64,000 bases of DNA from Flavobacteriales bacterium. Lineage in GTDB: Bacteria > Bacteroidota > Bacteroidia > Flavobacteriales_E > Vicingaceae. Below the pieces are notes generated by a model, which saw only the letters and a program-made list of their open reading frames with translations, had not been told where the DNA came from and did no database searches. This document shows, piece by piece, positions 44,501-52,800 of the stretch. Within the stretch, counting starts at the first letter, position 1. Every line of letters starts with the position of its first letter. A program made the translations under genes and the position numbers. Where the stretch lies: the NCBI GenBank assembly GCA_020635795.1, contig JACJZD010000004.1:1-64000 (forward strand). Direction: 5' to 3'.

Positions 44501-44792
44501 AGGTAGTCGTCAGCCAATTGGGGGTAGTGCTCCTATCGATTTTGAGTATGAATTGAGTGAGTTTGAATATTTAAAAGATGATGTTTATTATATGTTCTCC
44601 GATGGATTCCCTGATCAGTTTGGTGGACCTAAAGGAAAAAAATTCATGAACAAACAATTAAAAGATGTGTTTATGAAGATTTATAAAAAAGAACCAGTTC
44701 ACCAAAAAGAATTATTAAAAAATGAATTAGTTAAGTGGATGGGTGATAATGAACAGATTGATGATGTGCTTGTGATGTGCGTGAAGATTTAG
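41592..44792 (+). CDS. Two-component-type propeller protein with SpoIIE phosphatase domain
   Basis: This 1066-residue membrane protein starts at GTG 41592 with a signal peptide (IFILLCVLIGYNLSYSQ). About 14 two-component-regulator propeller repeats follow (for example NVWIGTKNAGVFVLNP and NLWIGTSEGAYVYNGKSF) over residues 30-650. Then come a Y_Y_Y domain (NYSFKLKARNSDGVW), one membrane helix near 745-768, a coiled coil (about 775-820) and a C-terminal SpoIIE/PP2C phosphatase domain (VSGDFYWYEKVGNKLIFATADCTGHGVPGAFMSMIG). The pattern joins an extracytoplasmic sensor to a serine phosphatase. No cognate anti-sigma antagonist is seen nearby. Confidence 0.9.
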   Translation: MKKHIIFILLCVLIGYNLSYSQTYNYTNYNVAEGLEQSDVLTISQSKNGFLLYGTNGGGLGIYDGYSFKSIKEKHGLANNVVFSIDVANDGGVWAATREGISLLNHEVTKVSKNFAKDISFYWVHVNKSTEEVWFGSAKGLYKYFPKLDSVESIKTINEVLNTSFINCIYTDSSNNVWIGTKNAGVFVLNPSGGVTNYSVNEGLSNNYIKTIIEGKTGEIIVGTIDGLNLIKKEEVSIIDLPKLPGISLTFTSSTNYKNQIIFGALNNQLYVLNKDTYAPIWMTQNNGFIYKKIWSVFTDKEENLWLGSIGEGLVKFNPIFTFYNIQNGLLSNYINAVYENNQGEIFVGINGGFNIIEKNNSIKTFQTLKELGFSSVYHINEFKNELLLGTNNGLFKLLGDKTKPIPFSDKEIKDENIYHTYRHKNNFYVGGKTGFYVLKDDTLHSVLNSPKEFVYNIVEYKGAIYLASNKGIYKYNKNSFEFLSSEQGLVCDRVKCFRIDSKYNLWIGTSEGAYVYNGKSFKKIDESSGLTSENIYLMELDGKGNIWIGTNKGLDRINIESVYQYWNNSNNKIEIRNYGKNEGFNGVECNLNAVYRNKKNQLYFGTINGVYKYHSENDEINHQAPIVSFKTIKLNFEDVDWNNYSSSIDDNNGLPTNLELQYNKNNLIFEFVGVSLTNPNEVYYQYKLEGLDENWLPLTKDRKAVYTAIPHGNYSFKLKARNSDGVWTEAEQVFSFSISPPWYKTTWFYITVVLTVLLLGYTILVVRTRNLKKTQIILTTKVEERTKELREEKEKVESVNSELAEQKKVVEVVNKNITDSINYAKKIQEAILPKPTKLEELKDSVAILYLPKDVVSGDFYWYEKVGNKLIFATADCTGHGVPGAFMSMIGVNNLNQIIVENKITSPDKILKELNIAIKKVLKQEDEDSESRDGMDISISCFDLDKKIISYAGAFRPLLYIRDNELHELKGSRQPIGGSAPIDFEYELSEFEYLKDDVYYMFSDGFPDQFGGPKGKKFMNKQLKDVFMKIYKKEPVHQKELLKNELVKWMGDNEQIDDVLVMCVKI

Positions 44793-44892
44793 TCTTCAGT
44801 TCACAGTTTTCAATTCTCAGTTCAAAGTTCTGCCTCTAAATTTCTGTCTTCCAACTTCCATCTTCTGACTTCCAACTTCAAACTTACACTTC
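44793..44892. repeat. CTTCCAACTTC-type degenerate repeat region
   Basis: After the SpoIIE gene the sequence has words such as TCTTCAGTTCACAG, TCAATTCTCAGTTCAAAG and then CTTCCAACTTCCATCTTCTGA and CTTCCAACTTCAAACTT with roughly 11-nt spacing. Similar words are found in the coding part at 5359-5425. There is no reading frame here. It separates convergent genes. Confidence 0.6.
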
Positions 44893-46800
44893 TTAATTAC
44901 AATACCTCGCAATCAAATCATAAGAAGTTAAAAAACCTAATTCCCCAGCTTTACTAAAATCTTTACAAGCTTGTTCTCTGTTGTCTAAAACCAATAGAAT
45001 CAATCCTCTATTAAAATAAGCTTCTGCAAAATTTGGATTTACTTTAATTGATGCAGTATAATCGTCAATCGCTTCAAGATATTTTCCATCTTTAAACTTT
45101 AAATTACCTCGATTAAAGTAAACAAAACTAAAATTTGGGTTTTCTTTAATACACTTTGCGTAGTCGGATAAAACCATTTTTAAAGTATACTGAACAGTTT
45201 CTTTTTCCGTTTCTTCAATTAGTTTGTAAAGTAGGTTTGCTCTACTAAAATAACTAATGTAATTGGTAGAATCTAGTTTTAATGATTTATCAAAGTCGGC
45301 TAATGCCTTGCTATATTCGTTAATAGAGGCGTATAATATGGCTCTTTTTAAATACAATTCAGCATCATCGTTGTTTTGCGCTATTGTTGTATTTAAATCG
45401 GCTATTTCAGATAAGTTAAATTGTTCTAATGAAGTTTCAGATTCATCGCTATGAATTAAGAAATAGGAAGTAAAACTCTTCTTTGTTTTATTCCAAGAAT
45501 CAATAATTCTTTTTTCTTTTAAATTGGAAAATAGTTGGATAGAATAGCTCGGTAATAGTGATATACTATTGGTTTTGAAGTTCTCAGCATTATTGGAGTT
45601 ATTGCCACTATTAAACGAAGTTATTTTAGCAATTAAAAGTTCTTCAGCTTGTTTTAAGCTGTCAGTGATGTTAAGTTTTGATTTGTTTATAATTTCAGCC
45701 GTTTGATTGTCGGCATCTCCACCTTTGTAATTACCCATGGCATATCTTATGGTTGCTCTTAATTTGTAGGCATCAACAAAATCAGGGTACAGTTCAATGG
45801 CTTTTTCAATATCTGCATTAGCAGCTTTGTTGTTTTTTAATTTTTGATGTAAGATAGCTCTATTGTAATAAGCCAAAATGTTAGTATTGTTAATTTCTAA
45901 AACTTTATCGTAATCTTTAATTGCGGTTTTCGTGTTTCCTTTTTCAGTATGTAATAATGCTCTATTGTAATATCCTGAAGCTGAGTTTGGAGATAATTCA
46001 ATCAACTTGTTTAAATCAGCTAAAGCTTCGTTTTGTTTGTTTTGTTTATTGTAAATCATTGATCGTTGGAAATACGCATAGCTATTTTTGGAATCTAAAT
46101 ACAACGATTTTTGAATGTCATTTAATGCCAATTCATAATCTTCTAAAAAATAATAAGCGGTTGCTCTTCTCACATAATTGGTAGAGTTGTACGGACTATT
46201 TTCAATAACTACATTAAAATCGCTAATAGCTTTGTCGAAGTTTTTTAAACCAATTTCAGCCATTCCTCTTACAATGTAGATGATTTCTTTTTTTGAACGA
46301 TACCTCAACGCGCTCTCACAATCTTTAACCGCATTGGTAAAATCATCTAAATTGCTATAAGTTATAGCACGATTAATATAAATATCAGGGTTTCTTGCGT
46401 CAATTGAAAGAGCTTTGTTGAAGTCCTCAAATGCCTTTTGATAATTCGATTGTCTGTCGTTTATTGAGCCACGTAAAATATACAAATCAACATTTCTAGG
46501 CTCTAATTCAATGGCTTTGTTTATGTCGTTTGCAGCACCAATTACATCACCTAGTTCTATTTTTGCTATCGACCGAAAATAATAAGGTTCGTAATTTAAA
46601 GGGTCGTTGTTTGAGGCAATATTAAAGCTTTCAATAGCTTCTTGGTAGTTTTTATTCGACATTTCAATACGTCCAATCAACAACTTGTTTTCTTTTTTTA
46701 TTTGGCTAAATCCATTTAAAAAAATGAAGAATAGTGCAACTAAAAATGTTGGTTTGAGAAACGAACTTCGAGTAGATATGAGGTTGTAATTTGCAATCAC
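44893..46800 (-). CDS. Large tetratricopeptide-repeat protein
   Basis: This 635-residue protein starts at GTG 46800 with a signal peptide-like segment (PTFLVALFFIFLNGFSQ). Tandem TPR units fill residues about 35-380 (YYFRSIAKIELGDVIGAANDINKAIEL, YFQRSMIYNKQNKQNEALADLNKLIEL) and resume near 470-630. A low-similarity gap between them contains Ser- and Asn-rich sequence. Proteins of this build assemble multiprotein complexes; no enzyme motif is visible. The gene is convergent with the SpoIIE gene and adjacent to the DUF3352-like gene. Confidence 0.88.
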   Translation of the reverse strand: MIANYNLISTRSSFLKPTFLVALFFIFLNGFSQIKKENKLLIGRIEMSNKNYQEAIESFNIASNNDPLNYEPYYFRSIAKIELGDVIGAANDINKAIELEPRNVDLYILRGSINDRQSNYQKAFEDFNKALSIDARNPDIYINRAITYSNLDDFTNAVKDCESALRYRSKKEIIYIVRGMAEIGLKNFDKAISDFNVVIENSPYNSTNYVRRATAYYFLEDYELALNDIQKSLYLDSKNSYAYFQRSMIYNKQNKQNEALADLNKLIELSPNSASGYYNRALLHTEKGNTKTAIKDYDKVLEINNTNILAYYNRAILHQKLKNNKAANADIEKAIELYPDFVDAYKLRATIRYAMGNYKGGDADNQTAEIINKSKLNITDSLKQAEELLIAKITSFNSGNNSNNAENFKTNSISLLPSYSIQLFSNLKEKRIIDSWNKTKKSFTSYFLIHSDESETSLEQFNLSEIADLNTTIAQNNDDAELYLKRAILYASINEYSKALADFDKSLKLDSTNYISYFSRANLLYKLIEETEKETVQYTLKMVLSDYAKCIKENPNFSFVYFNRGNLKFKDGKYLEAIDDYTASIKVNPNFAEAYFNRGLILLVLDNREQACKDFSKAGELGFLTSYDLIARYCN

Positions 46801-46885
46801 TTCTATTAATTATATAACAAAGGAATGAAATATAACGGAAAGCGTATACTTAATAGTTAAAGAAGATGTTAAAAAAACATAATCT

Positions 46886-49612
46886 TCATTCCAAGTTGTA
46901 CATGTAAATAAGGTTTTTGTCGCCAACTATTAAATTAAGTGTTTTGTCGTTAGAAAGATGTGTAATACTAAATGGAGTAGAACCAGTTAAAGGGAAGCCT
47001 CGTTCAATTTCACCTGTATGATTAATCAAATAAATAGAGTTTGAAGCCACAATACCAATTCTATTGGTTTTATCTGGCATTTTAAAAAACAAAGGAAAAC
47101 TCGAGATTTCACTGCTGATATCAAGTTTAAACAATTCATTTTTTTCGGCATCAATTACTTTTACCGATTGTTTATTGGCAAAAACATATTCATTGGTATT
47201 GTCGTTGTTTACATCAAAATAATCGAAATAGGACGTTGGTTCAGTATTGTTTATTGGGCTATTTTCGATAACGTCATTAAAATAAAGCTTCACTACATTC
47301 CCCAACGAATCTAAAGTTGAAGCATATATTTTTTTCAAATCTGCATTTACTTTTATAAAGATAGGATTGTTTGTTTTTGGCAGCTTGTTTTTTAATATTA
47401 ACCGGTCTTTTCCGCTACGTTCAATAATTTTTAGTTTACCATTTTTTAGTGGAATAACAATGTAATCTTTACCAGCAAGTTGAAAATGAGAGATGCTACT
47501 ATGAGCAGGAGCTTCGCCCATTTGGTATTCCCAACCTTTAACTAAGTTTCCTTCTATGTCGTAGTTGTAAACCATATTGTTTTGACAACCAATTAGCAGC
47601 CTGTAATTTCTATTTTTTTCATAGTCCATTGGTGCTACTCCATTTGAGGCTAGAGTAGTAAGTTGTATAGGGAATTTTCCAACATCTTTACCATTTCTGT
47701 CTAACAAATAAAGTTTTTCGGAGGTGTTAAACAACAATTGTAGTTTGTTATTTTTTAATGCATCTACCTGATGAGTTTTGCCAATAATTTTTGAGCTTAA
47801 TTGTTTAGACCAAAGTATTTTACCAGTATTACTGATAAGATATATTTTGTTGTTGTCGTCTTGAACAAAAATTTCTTTAGTATTATCATTGTGGTTTAAT
47901 ACAATTTCGGGTTTGCTGCTTACAGTAGCTTCAAGTGCAGTTTCCCAAACCGTTCTGGTATCTTGTTTATAAACAGGGTTGTATTTTAAATAGATGTTGT
48001 TGTAATACAAATTGTTTTTCTGGCTGTTTATTTGAATGGCAATAGCTTCAAATTTTCTTAACAACTCAACTTTACTTTCAATGGTTTTATGGTGAGTTTC
48101 TTCAATAAAATTTGGATACAATTTAACCGAACGGGCAATGTTGTTATAGATAAAAATGTTTGAGCTAGAAGATAAATTTTCTTTAAATGCCTGATAATTT
48201 AAATCGTATTGCAATGTTTTTTGATTTTTATTGTCGGCAATAAATTGTTGTACAGCACTTTCAGAATTTCCAAAAACTAAATAATCATCAATAATGGTGT
48301 AGTAAGGGTTGTTAATGTTCAAGAAAGGTTTTCCAAAAAAAGTAGAGAAGAAATTATTAAAATCTATTTTGGAAATGGTGAAATCATTAAAAGTTGTAGT
48401 AGGATGATTTTCTTCGTTAATTTTTGAAGCAATATTATTTAAAGAAACAAGTGCTTTTTCGCTATTTACTACTTTAAAAACTAGAAATTGATTATCTGTA
48501 TAATCCAAATCAGCAAAAGGTTCGGTAATAATGGATGCCATTTCATTACCTAAAAAACCACGCCATTCCTCTTCAATATCTAGTTGATTATTTATTGAAA
48601 AATCATTCACTAAATTTTCGAATGCCGTTGCTTGATTTTGAATGGTTAATATTGTTTTTTTCTTTTTCCAAAAACTTTTTAAATCGCTGAAGCTGTTGTA
48701 ATAAATATAAGCAGTGTTGCTTGGTAAAATATTAACCAAATCCATCTCCTGTGGCTTTTGATTGTTGAATAAACTAAGATAAAAACTAGCCGAATCTTCT
48801 GCTAAAGAAAAACCGTTTAACATTAAAGCGTTGCTTTTTATTGAAGCATCAAGAGCCATCCAACTACTAAATAATTCTATACTTTTTAAAGCAGATTTAG
48901 ATGTTTTGTTGGATATAGAGTTGAGTATTTTACTGAAATTGGAAGGGTTTACAAAAATATTTCCAAAGTCAGATTCTCCAGATGTGCTTAGTACTTTTCC
49001 GAAAGAAACATCGTCTAATAATGAAGTAGAAGTATTAAGTTGTCGAACTACATCTTCAATTAAAATAGCACTAAAACTAATGGCAATTATTCCTTTGTGG
49101 TAAACTAATGCCAGTTTTGATGTTTCATCAATTTTAAAATTGTAAATCGAGACTTCGTCATAAATTCTCGACTCAGGATTACGTTTTGTTATCGTTTTTA
49201 AATGATTAATTAGTTGTTCTTCTTCAATTGATGATGAGGTGGAAAAATAATAAATAGCGTCAAAACCTGTCGCTCCAAGCTGATGAACGGATGCTAGTAC
49301 TGGTTGGTTTAAAATGAGTTGATGGATTAGCTGATCGTTAGATAACGAATCTAAAAATTGGATTTTTTTATTGTATTCATTAATGCTTTCGGTATTAGCA
49401 ACCAATTCTTCCCAAATAATATTTGATGAGGTTAATTTTTTAACTAAATCTTTAAAGTTTTTTCCTTGAACAATAATTGAAGCATTAAGTGGAACAGCCA
49501 CTAATGAGTTAGTGTTAAGTGGTTGTTTAACATTTTTATAAAAATTATAGGAAAATATTGATATTACTATCAACAACAAAACCAGTAGTATAACTAGAAT
49601 TTTTTTAGTCAT
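46886..49612 (-). CDS. DUF3352-like membrane-anchored protein with C-terminal propeller-type domain
   Basis: This 908-residue protein has an N-terminal membrane anchor (ILVILLVLLLIVISIFSYNFY). The first 550 residues resemble DUF3352-type periplasmic domains (VPLNASIIVQGKNFKDL, then SNTAYIYYNSFSDLKSFW). The C-terminal part has PQQ-like propeller strands (KIYLISNTGKILWSKQL, NKLQLLFNTSEKLYLLDRNGKDVGKFPIQL, NSIYLINHTGEIERGFPL). No catalytic motif is seen. A long 285-bp gap separates it divergently from the giant adhesin. The function is unknown. Confidence 0.75.
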   Translation of the reverse strand: MTKKILVILLVLLLIVISIFSYNFYKNVKQPLNTNSLVAVPLNASIIVQGKNFKDLVKKLTSSNIIWEELVANTESINEYNKKIQFLDSLSNDQLIHQLILNQPVLASVHQLGATGFDAIYYFSTSSSIEEEQLINHLKTITKRNPESRIYDEVSIYNFKIDETSKLALVYHKGIIAISFSAILIEDVVRQLNTSTSLLDDVSFGKVLSTSGESDFGNIFVNPSNFSKILNSISNKTSKSALKSIELFSSWMALDASIKSNALMLNGFSLAEDSASFYLSLFNNQKPQEMDLVNILPSNTAYIYYNSFSDLKSFWKKKKTILTIQNQATAFENLVNDFSINNQLDIEEEWRGFLGNEMASIITEPFADLDYTDNQFLVFKVVNSEKALVSLNNIASKINEENHPTTTFNDFTISKIDFNNFFSTFFGKPFLNINNPYYTIIDDYLVFGNSESAVQQFIADNKNQKTLQYDLNYQAFKENLSSSSNIFIYNNIARSVKLYPNFIEETHHKTIESKVELLRKFEAIAIQINSQKNNLYYNNIYLKYNPVYKQDTRTVWETALEATVSSKPEIVLNHNDNTKEIFVQDDNNKIYLISNTGKILWSKQLSSKIIGKTHQVDALKNNKLQLLFNTSEKLYLLDRNGKDVGKFPIQLTTLASNGVAPMDYEKNRNYRLLIGCQNNMVYNYDIEGNLVKGWEYQMGEAPAHSSISHFQLAGKDYIVIPLKNGKLKIIERSGKDRLILKNKLPKTNNPIFIKVNADLKKIYASTLDSLGNVVKLYFNDVIENSPINNTEPTSYFDYFDVNNDNTNEYVFANKQSVKVIDAEKNELFKLDISSEISSFPLFFKMPDKTNRIGIVASNSIYLINHTGEIERGFPLTGSTPFSITHLSNDKTLNLIVGDKNLIYMYNLE

Positions 49613-49897
49613 TTTATTTCAATTTTATGTAATAAAATTACATGTAAATAAAGCGGTCTAGAAGTAAATTATAAGAAACAATTAACAAGTATGTTTTAAT
49701 AAAGTATTTAAGAAATCTACTTGTTAAGATTATAATATTAGATTGAATATTGCTTGGTTACTAAAACAAAAAACAACTAATTTCACAAAAAGTAAAATTA
49801 AATTTCACTAATAATGTTCAATTTTAATTGATTTTTAATATTAAGGCAACCTTGTTGCATAAAAAATCGACTATAAAATATACATAGACAGTAACTT
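49613..49897. other. Divergent intergenic region of 285 bp, no gene seen
   Basis: The gap between the DUF3352-like gene and the giant adhesin is AT-rich and has no convincing reading frame. Both genes are expected to be transcribed from promoters here, but no clear -33/-7 pair could be identified. Confidence 0.3.
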
Positions 49898-52800
49898 ATG
49901 AAGAAATTAATAATTCTGCCCTTACTATTATTGATTATAAATGGATTTTCTCAGTCAGATAATTGTGTGACTGGTACCATTTTAAATTTAGATGCCACAG
50001 GTAATGGTTGTGCAACAGGAACTACTACAGGGTCAACTTCTGAAAATATAATGTTTGGAGCTTGTAATGCTGCTCCAGCAAATGAAGTTTGGTATACTTA
50101 TGTGGTATCTGGCTCACAAAATGATTTTACTTTAACTCCTTCTGGTTTAACAAACTCAGAAATTGTTCTTTATACAGGTGGTTGCCCTTCAACAACAGGC
50201 TCATTAGTAACATGTGGTGTTGTTACAGGATCAAATACGTTGAATTTAAGTTGGGGTTTTACTGTTGGTACTCAAGTATGGGTTGGAGTTATGTCTAATG
50301 CTGGTAATGATGGTGGGTTTGACTTATGTGTAAATTCGTATAATCCTCCAGCTGGTGGAGGTAACGCTTGTGCAGGAGCTATCCCTTTATGTGATAAAAA
50401 TGCTACAACAAATATTCCTGATATGTCAATTTTTACCTCTTCAGGAGCTGCTCCATCTTGTTTTCCTGGTGGGGGAAATCAAGATGTTTGGTTTCAATTT
50501 ACTGTAACTCAAACAGGAACATTAGAATGGGAGGCAGCTGCAACAATAGGTGGGTCTGGTGTTGAGTGGGATTGGACAATCTATGATATAACGAATGGGT
50601 GTGTAGGAACTGGGAATGAAGTTGAGGTTGCTTGTAATTATAATTATGGAAATGAAGCGAGCCTTGCAGGGATGTTGACTGGAGCTGCAGGTAATTGTCC
50701 TGAGAGTGCTATTTCAAATGATCCTGCTTTAGAATATTGTGACCCAATTGTAGTTACTGCAGGTCAAACTTATGCTATTCAAATTGATAACTATACCAAT
50801 ACTGTTGTAACAGGATTAGATTTTTCTTTTGGACCAGGGATGACAGCAGAGATTTCTCCAGATGTTGATTTTACGATTAGCCCTACGACTGTTACATGTG
50901 GAGCCTCTGTTTTAGTTACCATTACAGATAACTCTACAGGTATTCCTGATTGGGACTTTGGAGATGGATCTACTTTTACAGGAAATAATCCTCCAGCTCA
51001 TAATTATACAACTCCTGGTACATATGCTATTACTGCAACAATTGCAGGAGCTTGCTCAGATTTTCAAACTGAATTTGTTCAGTTGTTTGGCCCGGTTACT
51101 ACTGTTCCTGATACGGTGACAGAAACATGTGCTGGAGATTGCGATGGTTCAATCTCATTAACTACTTCTGGAGGAAGTGGACAATATTCGTATTTGTGGG
51201 CTCCAGGAGGAGAAACAACTCCTTCAATTTCAGGTCAGTGTGCTAATAATTATTCAGTTACTGTAACAGATGCAGTATGCGGTAATACAGTTGAAAATAT
51301 TGTATTGTCTACAGGACCGAGCTGTTCAGTTCCATGTAACATGGATTCGATAATAATATCACGAGGATTTTGTATCAATAACTTGTTTAGTGTTACATCT
51401 AATACATATTTTACTGATCCACCTACTACAGGAACATTAACAATAACAATTGATGATGGAACAACTACCTACGACACAATAATTAATGCTCCATTTAGTT
51501 CGCCAGCAAGTTGGACTACTGATATACCAACAGGTGGAGGTGCATATACCGTTACATCTACTTTTTCAGATGATTTAGCTTGTACTATAAGTATTGGAGA
51601 TACTGCTCCACCGAATTGTGATTGCTCAGCTAATGTTGGAACATTTACTAATGATGTGGATGGGACTCCTGCAACAAATAATGTAAAGTTGTGTTTTGGA
51701 GAAAGTTTCACAATGACTACAAATGGAGATATGATTCCTCCAGCAGAAGCAACTTCACCACCAATTACAACATACGATCCTGCTGCAGGGTACAATCCCG
51801 GAATTGGATACCTAGTTTATAGCTGTTTACCAGCAGTGTTTCCTCAAAATGATTTATGGGATGCTATGGGTAACCCTATAGATCCATGTTTATTAGGGTT
51901 AGTTGGGTATGGAAATAGTTTTAGTGATTTGAATACAGGTGCAATTGGAGCTCCATTTACAAACAGTACATTGTATTTTGTTCCAATTACTTTTTATGAT
52001 ACGATTCAAGGTTATTACAGTTTTACTAATACAGTAAGTAATTGTTATTCAATGGGAGTACCTGTATCAGTCCAATATTTACCTGAATTGGTAAGTTCAA
52101 ACCCTACTCCAAATTGCCAAGATAGTAGTTTTACTATTACTATTAACGGTGGAGCACCTCAAATAGATGGGTCTCTATACACTGCTTCAAATTTATTACC
52201 TGCAACTGCAAGCTTTGTAAATACAACTACTACTAATGGTGGAACAATACAAATAAATGGCTTGCAAAACGGAGATATGTATAGTTTTGATGTGGCTGAT
52301 ACCAATGGGTGTCCACTAACCATTTCAGGAGGGCCTTTTATTGGATTACCTCAAGCAAATGCTGGTGTAGATGACACAACTTGTACATTAACTTATAATT
52401 TAAATGCAGTACCGAGTTTTGGTACAGGTACTTGGACTGGACCAGTTGGAATTACTTTTGCACCAGCAAACTCTCCAACGGCAACAGTTACAGCTACTAC
52501 TTCGGGTACTTATAATTTATTTTGGACTGAAGATAATACCTTGGGTTGCACAGATGTAGATACTGTTACAATTACGTTTTCTGACCCATCATTTACAACT
52601 ACTATAGTTGATGCAACTTGTGGTCAAACTAACGGGTCAATAACAGTTAATGCTTCAAATGGAGTTTCACCTTATACGTATAGTAATGATAATGGAATTA
52701 CTTTTCAAGTATTAGACTCATTTGTAAATTTAGTATCTGGTCCATATGATGTTGTAATCCAGGATGCTGTTGGTTGTCAATTTTCGAATGTTGAAAATGT

